A stretch of 64,000 nucleotides of DNA. Source: Desulfovibrio fairfieldensis (GTDB lineage Bacteria; Desulfobacterota; Desulfovibrionia; Desulfovibrionales; Desulfovibrionaceae). Every line of letters begins with the position of its first letter. Within the stretch, counting starts at the first letter, position 1. The stretch is from NCBI RefSeq assembly GCF_001553605.1, contig NZ_CP014229.1, forward strand, positions 1,144,501 through 1,208,500, read 5' to 3'. The position numbers and the translations under genes are program-made. The notes under the pieces were generated by a model that was given only the letters and a program-made list of their open reading frames with translations, had not been told where the DNA came from and ran no database searches. This document shows, piece after piece, positions 51,926 to 58,984 of the stretch.

Positions 51926-53572
51926 ATGCCCGCTTTCATTGCGAATTTCGTGGACACTCTGAAGGGAATCTGGAGCAAGATGAGCGTCATTCAGCGCGTG
52001 GCCGTGGCAGGCGGCGCGGTGGCGCTGCTCGCGGCTGTCATCGGACTCTCGGTCTGGGTGGGCCGACCCGAATACCGTGTGCTCTATTCCAATCTGGGGG
52101 CGGAAGACGCCAGCCATGTGGTCAAGGCCCTGCAGACCGACAAAATTCCCTATCAGCTGGCCGACAACGGGGCCACCATCATGGTGCCCAAGGAAGTGGT
52201 CTACGACCAGCGCATCAAGATCGCCGGAGAAGGCGGTCTGGTGGGGCAGGGCATCGGCTTTGAAATTTTTGACAAGGTCAAGGTGGGCCAGACCGACTTT
52301 GTGCAGAAAATCAACTACACCCGCGCGCTCCAGGGCGAACTTTCGCGCACCATCAGTGAATTCCCCAGCGTGGAAAGCGCCCGCGTGCATCTGGTCATCC
52401 CCCAGCGCAGTCTTTTTGTGGAGGAGCGCCAGTCCCCCTCGGCCTCGGTGGTGCTCAAACTGACCAATCCCAACAGCAAGCCCGATCAGAAAGAAATCAG
52501 CGCCATCCTGAACATGATGCTCATGGCCGTGGAAGGCCTGGACAAGGGCCACGTGTCCATCACGGATAACGGCGGCAAGGTGCTCTATCAGCCGGAAGAA
52601 GACAGCCTGGCCGGTGCCAGCAGCACCCAGATGGAGCATCGCCTTCAGGTGCAGCGCAATCTGGAACGGCGCATTGAGGAAATGCTGCAACCCCTGTTCG
52701 GGCCGGGCCGGGTCATCGCCAAGGTCAACGCGGACATGGATTTCAGCCAGAAAACCATTCGCCGGGAATTTTTCGACCCTGAAAAAACCGCCGTGCGCAG
52801 CGAACAGCGCAGTGAGGAAAGCCAGCAGGGCCGGGCCAATCTTGAAGCGGGCGCGCCGGACACCAATTTTCGCGGCGACGGCATCACCGGCTCCGTTTCA
52901 GACCAGAACGGCACCCGCGAAACCCGCACCACCAACTACGAAATCAACAAGGAAGAGCAGCAGATCGTCGCCAATGTGGGGGATTTGCGCCGCCTGACCG
53001 TTGCGGTTATCATTGATGGGACGTATGAAAAGGCTGACGGCAAATGGTCCTTTGTGCCCCGCAAGGCGGAAGAGCTGGATCGCGTGCGGCAGCTGGTTTC
53101 CAACGCCGTGGGCCTGGACAAGGGGCGCGGCGACTTGCTGGAGGTGAGTTCCGCTCCCTTTACCGATTCGGAACCGCCCAAGGACCCCAATTTCGCCGAC
53201 TTGCTGGCCGATTACGCCGAGCGTCTGGGCAAACCGTTGCTTAACGCCCTGCTGGCCTTCCTCTTCCTGATGCTGATCGTGCGGCCAGTGGTGCTGGCAC
53301 TGATCCGGCCCAAGGTGGAAGCCGGGGAAATGGTGGAAGGCCTGGAAGGCCTGCCCGCGGCCGAGGAACAGCTTGCCCTGTACGAAGCCCTGGAAGAAGC
53401 GGCCAAGGCCGACGAGGAAGGTCCCGAACAGGAAGAGGATGACGGCGAGTTGGTGTTCAAGGATATTGAAGCCCTGAAAGCGCACATCTTTACCCTTTCC
53501 GACAATCACATGGAACAGGTGGTGACCTTGGTGCGCGGATGGATGAGGAATGATGAAACAGCAAAGGCCTGA
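51926..53572 (+). CDS. fliF: Flagellar MS-ring protein FliF
   Basis: 548 aa. TM1 VAVAGGAVALLAAVIGLSVW near residue 28, ring-building motif 1 YSNLGAEDASHVVKALQTDK, RALQGELSRTISEFPSVESA and RVHLVIPQRSLFVEERQSPS. RBM3 carries TNYEINKEEQQIVANVGDLR. TM2 is LLNALLAFLFLMLIVRPVVL near residue 445. The FliG-binding tail HIFTLSDNHMEQVVTLVRG WMRNDE ends it. ATG after AAAGGACCGGGGGAAACGCC. Its end overlaps the next gene by 23 bp. Confidence 0.95.
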   Translation: MPAFIANFVDTLKGIWSKMSVIQRVAVAGGAVALLAAVIGLSVWVGRPEYRVLYSNLGAEDASHVVKALQTDKIPYQLADNGATIMVPKEVVYDQRIKIAGEGGLVGQGIGFEIFDKVKVGQTDFVQKINYTRALQGELSRTISEFPSVESARVHLVIPQRSLFVEERQSPSASVVLKLTNPNSKPDQKEISAILNMMLMAVEGLDKGHVSITDNGGKVLYQPEEDSLAGASSTQMEHRLQVQRNLERRIEEMLQPLFGPGRVIAKVNADMDFSQKTIRREFFDPEKTAVRSEQRSEESQQGRANLEAGAPDTNFRGDGITGSVSDQNGTRETRTTNYEINKEEQQIVANVGDLRRLTVAVIIDGTYEKADGKWSFVPRKAEELDRVRQLVSNAVGLDKGRGDLLEVSSAPFTDSEPPKDPNFADLLADYAERLGKPLLNALLAFLFLMLIVRPVVLALIRPKVEAGEMVEGLEGLPAAEEQLALYEALEEAAKADEEGPEQEEDDGELVFKDIEALKAHIFTLSDNHMEQVVTLVRGWMRNDETAKA

Positions 53573-53771
53573 TCTTAAATCGCTGCCGTCCGGGGGCGGG
53601 GGAACGTCCCGCCTGCCTTCCCTGGCCGAGCTCAAGGCTTTGCGGCATGCCCAGAAGGAAACCAACCAGCGGGTGGAGGAGTTGAAATTGCGCCTCTTCC
53701 ACTTCACGGAACAGCACATGGACCAGGCTGTCCGGCTGATCCGGCGCTGGCTTGAGGACAGGGAAAAATAA
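53550..53771 (+). CDS. 73-aa protein resembling the FliG-binding tail of FliF
   Basis: It begins MMKQQRPDLKSLPSGGGGTS and ends ELKLRLFHFTEQHMDQAVRL IRRWLEDREK. The last 25 residues parallel the FliF C-terminus (IFTLSDNHMEQVVTLVRG WMRNDE): same spacing of hydrophobics, H-M-[DE]-Q-[AV]-V, and W near the end. It starts inside fliF in another frame (overlap 23 bp) and precedes fliG. I infer a partial duplication of the FliF tail that could bind FliG. It does not match a known flagellar accessory protein. Confidence 0.65.
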   Translation: MMKQQRPDLKSLPSGGGGTSRLPSLAELKALRHAQKETNQRVEELKLRLFHFTEQHMDQAVRLIRRWLEDREK

Positions 53772-53809
53772 CAACGGACGCCCTCCAGTGCGCGCGTACC
53801 CGAGCTTTA

Positions 53810-53935
53810 GAGCATTTTCACCATGAAATTCTCTTTACTGTTAAAATGCTCGGCCTTGCGAGACGAAGTGGAGCAAGGCTCGCGAGATTTCCGTAGGCGG
53901 GCTTTGCCCGCCGTCAAGCGGAAATCTCAAGTGTA
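53810..53935. repeat. AGAGC-type hairpin cluster before fliG
   Basis: GAGCATTTT (53810-53818) pairs with AAAATGCTC (53843-53851), then GCCTTGC/GCAAGGC and GGCGGGC/GCCCGCC stems. The same CTTTGAAA/GAGCATTT style of hairpin recurs at 54960-54990, 55003-55035, 56719-56745 and 19471-19530. It is an intergenic repeat family, not a gene. Confidence 0.55.
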
Positions 53936-53956
53936 ATTACTTTTAAGGAGTAGGGG

Positions 53957-54952
53957 ATGGAGTTGACCGGCCATCAGCGTATTGCCGTGCTGTTGCTCGC
54001 CATGGGCGACAAATTTACGGCTGACGTCTTCAAGCGCATGGAGCGGCAGGAAATAGCCGACGTCTCCAAAGCCATTGTGGAACTGGAGCCCGTGCCCAGG
54101 GAAACCGTGGAGGAAGTGCTGCGCGAGTTCCATGAATCCCTGGTGGACGGCGTGGATATGATCTCCGGCGGCAGCGATACCGTGAAGCGTCTGCTGGTCA
54201 AGAATCTGGATCCGGAAACCGCCAAGTATGTCATGGACTCCCTGAGTCTGGATACCGGCCCCGCGCCTTTCCGGGAACTGGAACAGGTCAGCCCGCGTCT
54301 GCTCTCGCAGATCCTGCGCAATGAGCATCCCCAGACCCTGGCCCTGATCATGGGCCACCTCAATCCGGACCAGGCCGCCAATTTGTTGACAAGCCTGCCC
54401 GCCGGCGTGCGCTCCGAAGTGCTCACGCGTCTGGCCAAACTGGAATCCGTGCCCGAAGACATGCTCATGGAAGTGGACAAGGTGCTCACCAGCCAGCTTA
54501 TCGCCATGGGCGGCAAGGAAGGCAAAAAAGTGGGCGGCGTGCAGTCCGTGGCCGAAATCCTCAACGCCGTGGACCGTGCCACGGAAGAGGAAGTGCTGTC
54601 GGAAATCGAGGAAGACTCCGCCCAGATGGCCGAGGACATCCGCAACCTCATGTTCGTCTTCGAGGACTGCAAGAATATCGACGACCGGGGCGTGCGCGAA
54701 CTGCTCAAGGAGATTTCCAACGAGGATCTTACCCTGGCCCTGCGCGGCGCCAGCGACGACCTCAAGGACAAGTTTTTCAAGAACATGTCCGAGCGCGCGG
54801 GCAACATGATCCGCGAGGAGCTGGAATTCATGGGGCCCACCAAACTTTCGGACGTGGAAACCGCCCAGCAGAACATCGTCAAGATCGTGCGCCGCCTGGA
54901 AGCCGAAAACAAGGTGGTGGTCAGCCGGGGCGCGGGCGAGGTCTTCGTCTAG
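53957..54952 (+). CDS. fliG: Flagellar motor switch protein FliG
   Basis: 331 aa in three domains. FliGN ELTGHQRIAVLLLAMGDKFT (FliF-binding), FliGM with the EHPQTLALIMGHLNPDQAAN motif near residue 120, FliGC with the torque helix FVFEDCKNIDDRGVRELLKE and LKDKFFKNMSERAGNMIREE near residue 275. Charged residues for stator contact are present. ATG after AAGGAG. It starts 186 bp after the 73-aa ORF, the gap filled by hairpin repeats. Confidence 0.97.
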   Translation: MELTGHQRIAVLLLAMGDKFTADVFKRMERQEIADVSKAIVELEPVPRETVEEVLREFHESLVDGVDMISGGSDTVKRLLVKNLDPETAKYVMDSLSLDTGPAPFRELEQVSPRLLSQILRNEHPQTLALIMGHLNPDQAANLLTSLPAGVRSEVLTRLAKLESVPEDMLMEVDKVLTSQLIAMGGKEGKKVGGVQSVAEILNAVDRATEEEVLSEIEEDSAQMAEDIRNLMFVFEDCKNIDDRGVRELLKEISNEDLTLALRGASDDLKDKFFKNMSERAGNMIREELEFMGPTKLSDVETAQQNIVKIVRRLEAENKVVVSRGAGEVFV

Positions 54953-54959
54953 AGCGGAT

Positions 54960-55035
54960 CAGCTTTGAAATGCACTGCATTTCAAAGCTGACGCCGCCAC
55001 CAGAGCATTTCAACATTTTCAACGTTGAAATGCTC
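54960..55035. repeat. Two perfect hairpins between fliG and fliH
   Basis: CAGCTTTGAAATGCA/TGCATTTCAAAGCTG (54960-54990) has a 15-bp stem with a 1-nt loop. GAGCATTTCAAC/GTTGAAATGCTC (55003-55035) has a 12-bp stem. Neither has a T-tract, so they are repeats or RNA-processing sites rather than terminators. Confidence 0.65.
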
Positions 55036-55088
55036 CAACCTTCGTGCGGCCCCGGCGGCGGCTCAATCTGTAACTGCGGGAAGCGGCC

Positions 55089-56684
55089 ATGGCGTCAGAC
55101 GAATTGCGCAAAAAATGGGGCACCATCTTCATGGGGGAGCGCGAAGCCACCGTGGAGCAACTGGACGCCATGCAGGAGCCCATGCGCCGCGAGCGGCTCA
55201 AGCGGGAGCAGCAGGAAGATTATCTGGAGCGGGTGCGCGCCAGGGCGGCGGACCGGGCGCGCGAAATTCTCGGCGCTGCCTATGCCGAACGCCAGAAAGT
55301 GTTGGAAGAGACCAGGGCCGAGGCCGAAGCCGAGCGCCAAAAACTGGTCCGCGAAGGCGAAGCCCTCAAGGCGGCGGGCAAAACAGCCCAGGAGCAGGCC
55401 GCCGCGGAACTGGCCGCGGCCAGGGCCGCGCGTGAAGAGGCCGAACGCATCCGCGAGGCGGCCCATGACGAGGGCTTTCAGGCCGGTATGGATCAGGCCG
55501 GGGATGAACTCAGGGAATTCCGCGCGGATCTGGGGCAGTCCCTGGCCGTGGTGCTGCGCGCCATTGACGCCCAGCGGCAGGCCATCGGCGATTCCTGGCG
55601 CGAGGAACTGGTGGAGCTGGTGCGGACGGCCGTCGGCGCGGGCACGGGCTGGTTGCTGGACAAAGAGCATGTGGCCATTTTGCGCTCTCTGGTTCTGGAG
55701 GCCCTGAACCTGCTGGAAGACCGGGCTACCGTGACCGTACGCGTCAATCCCGAGGATGAGGCCACGGTCAGCGACATGTTCATGGCCGCGCGCGAGCGCG
55801 CGCCGGAACTCAAGCAATGGATCGTCAACGGCGACACGGCCGTTGAACGCGGCGGCCTGGTGGCTGAAAGCGTCAGCGGCAGCGTGGACAGTCGGCGCGA
55901 GCATTTCCGGGATCTGGTGGACGGCATTCTGAGCCATCTGGCTTTGCCCGTGCGCGAGGACGAGGAAAAGGACGCGCCCGCCGTGCATGAGCTGGTGGAG
56001 CGCGAAGTACGCAGAATCGCGACGCTCGCGCCCGAGCCGGACCATTCGCCTGAGGCCGCCTCTGATGCTGCTTCCGAGATTATCCCTGAGCCGGAAGCTG
56101 TGCCCACTGTTGATACGGCCTCTGAATCCGACTTCGAACCGGACCTGCCCCAGGAAGCTGCCGTTCCCGGGGCGATACAGCCTCCAACGCCCGTCCCTGC
56201 GGCCCCGTCAGCGCCTGAGCCTGGCGCGGCCTCCATTTCTGCGGAAGAGTCCGAACCTGGCCGTGCGGCAACGCCGCCGACCTCGGTCGCACCGGAGCCG
56301 GAAGACGAAATTTCCCCTGCCCCCCCGGTACAGGAAGTACGGCCCGAACCCGCGCCGCCCATGGATGCGGGCGTACAGCCCAATGTTTTAGCCGAGGATT
56401 TGCCCGAAGATTTACCCGAAGCCTGGCTGCCCCCTTTGGGCGAGGAAGGGCCCCGTATCAAAGCCGCTCCCTCTGCCGCCGCCCGGCCCGAAGCTGATAC
56501 GGACGGCTACGAAGGTACGGCGGCTGCGGCCGTATTTGACGCGGCCCCAGATACGCCCGACGCTTCGGCCAAGGAAAACCCCAGCCTTGCGGAGCTGGAG
56601 GAAGAGCTCTTTCCCGTGGAGAACGGGGACGAGCGCGAGGTGCTTTCCAATGGCGGTTTTTTGCCGGGCGCGGATGGCAAGTAG
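55089..56684 (+). CDS. fliH: Flagellar assembly protein FliH with long acidic-proline tail
   Basis: 531 aa, about twice the normal length. Residues 30-150 are a charged coiled coil (EARAEAEAERQKLVREGEAL). Residues ~150-290 are the FliH core (AAHDEGFQAGMDQAGDELRE, FRADLGQSLAVVLRAIDAQR, RTAVGAGTGWLLDKEHVAI, VTVRVNPEDEATVSDMF). Residues ~330-531 are a disordered Pro/Glu/Ala tail. It regulates the FliI ATPase at the export gate. Starts at ATG 55089 after GGGAAGCGGCC. Confidence 0.85.
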   Translation: MASDELRKKWGTIFMGEREATVEQLDAMQEPMRRERLKREQQEDYLERVRARAADRAREILGAAYAERQKVLEETRAEAEAERQKLVREGEALKAAGKTAQEQAAAELAAARAAREEAERIREAAHDEGFQAGMDQAGDELREFRADLGQSLAVVLRAIDAQRQAIGDSWREELVELVRTAVGAGTGWLLDKEHVAILRSLVLEALNLLEDRATVTVRVNPEDEATVSDMFMAARERAPELKQWIVNGDTAVERGGLVAESVSGSVDSRREHFRDLVDGILSHLALPVREDEEKDAPAVHELVEREVRRIATLAPEPDHSPEAASDAASEIIPEPEAVPTVDTASESDFEPDLPQEAAVPGAIQPPTPVPAAPSAPEPGAASISAEESEPGRAATPPTSVAPEPEDEISPAPPVQEVRPEPAPPMDAGVQPNVLAEDLPEDLPEAWLPPLGEEGPRIKAAPSAAARPEADTDGYEGTAAAAVFDAAPDTPDASAKENPSLAELEEELFPVENGDEREVLSNGGFLPGADGK

Positions 56685-56708
56685 AATTTAATACTTGGAC
56701 TGTTCCTA

Positions 56709-56853
56709 GAGCGGATTGCCTTTGAAACGCTACACGTTTCAAAGGGATCATTCCGGCAAAAAGCGCTGTTGTCGCTGCTGTCGATCCCCGTATGGCTCCG
56801 TTGTCGCCAACGGGGACAGCCCTTAGGGCTGCCTTCGGTCGCTTTTCCGGAAT
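56709..56853. repeat. Hairpin plus 104-bp palindrome-ended repeat, copy B
   Basis: CCTTTGAAACG/CGTTTCAAAGG hairpin (about 56719-56745), then 56750-56853 starting ATTCCGG and ending CCGGAAT, with GTATGGCTCCGTTGTCGCC and CAGCCCTTAGGGCTG inside. It pairs with copy A at 48835-48937 in order and orientation; the end stems differ but remain complementary. Confidence 0.7.
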
Positions 56854-56962
56854 CCACGCCGCATTGCTCTTGATGCCTGTACGCCCTTTGGGCTACAGGC
56901 ACGGCCCTACGGGCCGCCCGTCGGGTCGGTCTTCGCGGCGCGCCTCACTGTGTTCGGCGTTA

Positions 56963-57090
56963 GAGCATTTTGCGCTTGGAATTATCGATTAACGGCGAAG
57001 TAAATTCGCCTTGCAATAATTTTGCTGTGCGGATTTTTACGGAAAATCCACACAGCGCGTTGAGATATTTTTAATATCAAAACGCTCTAG
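56963..57090. repeat. AGAGC/GCTCT-bounded repeat (copy 2, inverted)
   Basis: Starts AGAGCATTTTGCGCTTGG and ends TAATATCAAAACGCTCT. It is a longer, inverted relative of 22311-22396, with an extra GCTGTGCGGATTTT/AAAATCCACACAGC hairpin inside (about 57023-57056). It ends 25 bp before fliI. Confidence 0.6.
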
Positions 57091-57114
57091 CGGCGGATCG
57101 GGAGTGAGAACGTC

Positions 57115-58611
57115 ATGAAACTGGACCCGCGCGCCTGTTCCCAGCTGTTGCGCGCCAGCAATCCTATCCGGCTGTTCGGCAAGGTCAACAAGGTGGTTGG
57201 CCTGGTGGCCGAGGGCGGCGGACTGCGCGCCCCCTTGGGCGCGGTCTGCCATATGCTCCCCGACGGGGAAAGCGAGGGCATCGCCGCCGAAGTGGTGGGC
57301 TTCCGTGACGGCAATCTGTTGTTCATGCCCTACGGGGACATGCGCGGCATCCGGCCGGGCAGCCTCATCCGCAATACCAGCTTGCCGCCGGTTTTTCCCG
57401 TGGGGCCGGAGCTGCTGGGCCGGGCTTTTGACGCCTTCGGCACGCCCCTGGACGCCGGGCCGCCCGTGAGCGCGGAAATCTACACCTCGCCCCTGCCCGC
57501 CGGGGATCGGGGCCAGGCCGACTTTCAGCGCCAGCTGGAAATCCAGGCCCCTTTCACGCCGGAATGGGCCATAAAGGCCAGAGCCCAGTGGCATCCCGAG
57601 CTGACCCCCATTTACGCCGACCCGCCCAGCCCGTTGCAGCGTCCGCGCATTACGGACATCCTGGACGTGGGCGTGCGCTCCATCAACAGCCTGCTGACCC
57701 TGGGCAAGGGACAGCGCGTGGGCATTATGGCCGGTTCCGGCGTGGGCAAATCCACGCTCATGGGCATGATGGCCCGCTATACCAGGGCCGACGTCAACGT
57801 CATCGCCCTGATCGGCGAGCGCGGCCGCGAAGTGGTGGAATTCATGGAACGGGACCTGGGCCCCGAGGGCATGGCCCGCTCGGTGCTGGTCATCGCCACC
57901 TCGGACCAGTCCCCACTGGTGCGTATGCGCGCGGCCTACGCGGCCACGGCCGTGGCCGAATATTTCCGCGACAAGGGCATGGACGTGCTCTTGATGATGG
58001 ATTCCGTGACCCGTTTTGCCATGGCCGCGCGCGAAGTGGGCCTGGCCGTGGGCGAGCCGCCCACCACCAAGGGCTACACCCCCTCGGTCTTCGCCCAGCT
58101 GCCCAAACTGCTGGAACGCGCCGGGCGCTCGGCCAAAGGTACCATCACCGGCATTTACACCGTCCTGGTGGACGGCGACGACTTCAACGAACCCATTGCC
58201 GACTCGGTGCGTTCCATTCTGGACGGGCATATCGTGCTCACCCGTGATCTGGCGGACCAGGGGCATTTTCCGGCCATCGACGTGCTGCGCTCCATCAGCC
58301 GTCTGCGTTCGGACATCTGCCAGAGGGAAGATGTGCTGGCCGGGCGGGTGATCACCCGGCGCATGAGCACCTTCCGCCGGGTGGAGGACATGGTCAATAT
58401 CGGGGCCTATGCCAGGGGCAGCAATGCGGAAATAGACGAAGCCATTGCCGCCATGCCGGACATCAACGCCTTTCTCTGCCAGGATGTGGGCGACCCGCAG
58501 TTTCTGGAGCAGTGCATGGCGCAGATGCGGGCCCTGGCCGAGGTGGGTCGGCCCGAGGCACCCGCGCCGTTGCCCGGAGGCGCCCGGGTGGCGCCCCTGC
58601 CGCAGGGCTAG
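57115..58611 (+). CDS. fliI: Flagellum-specific ATPase FliI
   Basis: 498 aa, homologue of F1 beta. Walker A IMAGSGVGKSTLMGMMARY near residue 205, Walker B VLLMMDSVTRFAMAAREVGL and the family motif EPPTTKGYTPSVFAQLPKLL. The N-terminal beta barrel contains KVNKVVGLVAEGGGLRAPLG. It energises type III export of flagellar subunits with FliH. ATG after GGGAGTGAGAACGTC. Confidence 0.97.
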   Translation: MKLDPRACSQLLRASNPIRLFGKVNKVVGLVAEGGGLRAPLGAVCHMLPDGESEGIAAEVVGFRDGNLLFMPYGDMRGIRPGSLIRNTSLPPVFPVGPELLGRAFDAFGTPLDAGPPVSAEIYTSPLPAGDRGQADFQRQLEIQAPFTPEWAIKARAQWHPELTPIYADPPSPLQRPRITDILDVGVRSINSLLTLGKGQRVGIMAGSGVGKSTLMGMMARYTRADVNVIALIGERGREVVEFMERDLGPEGMARSVLVIATSDQSPLVRMRAAYAATAVAEYFRDKGMDVLLMMDSVTRFAMAAREVGLAVGEPPTTKGYTPSVFAQLPKLLERAGRSAKGTITGIYTVLVDGDDFNEPIADSVRSILDGHIVLTRDLADQGHFPAIDVLRSISRLRSDICQREDVLAGRVITRRMSTFRRVEDMVNIGAYARGSNAEIDEAIAAMPDINAFLCQDVGDPQFLEQCMAQMRALAEVGRPEAPAPLPGGARVAPLPQG

Positions 58612-58616
58612 GGGAT

Positions 58617-58750
58617 GTCGCCATGAGTGTCTTTTCGATTATCTCTGCATTGAATTCGCCTTTTATTCCGGTCAAGTACCAGAAGAGTACACTCTCCTCA
58701 TAAAAGGCTCTTTCTCCTTGATATAACACGAAAATCCATCTCATGACGAC
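58617..58750. repeat. 134-bp structured repeat, copy 2
   Basis: Outer stem GTCGCCATGAG/CTCATGACGAC, inner stem GCCTTTTAT/ATAAAAGGC, core GTACCAGAAGAGTAC, tail CTTGATATAACACGAAAAT. It lies between fliI and the next gene, starting 6 bp after the fliI stop. Confidence 0.8.
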
Positions 58751-58984
58751 ACCCCCTGAGCAGCCCCGGCGGCCCGCCTTGGGGGCATGCCGCGTCCGTG
58801 CGGCAAGCCCTGACGGCCTTCGCACAGGTGTGCCCTCTCTCTTCGTTGGGACCTCTCTTGAAGCGGTCCGGAGATTGTGCTAGAAAAAACAATCCCCGCA
58901 ATCCGGCGGAGCAACGCGGCGCGGCTTGGCGCGCGGCATGCGCATCCACCCTCACGGGGCGGCAGAACCGCCGACGGAGTCGCC

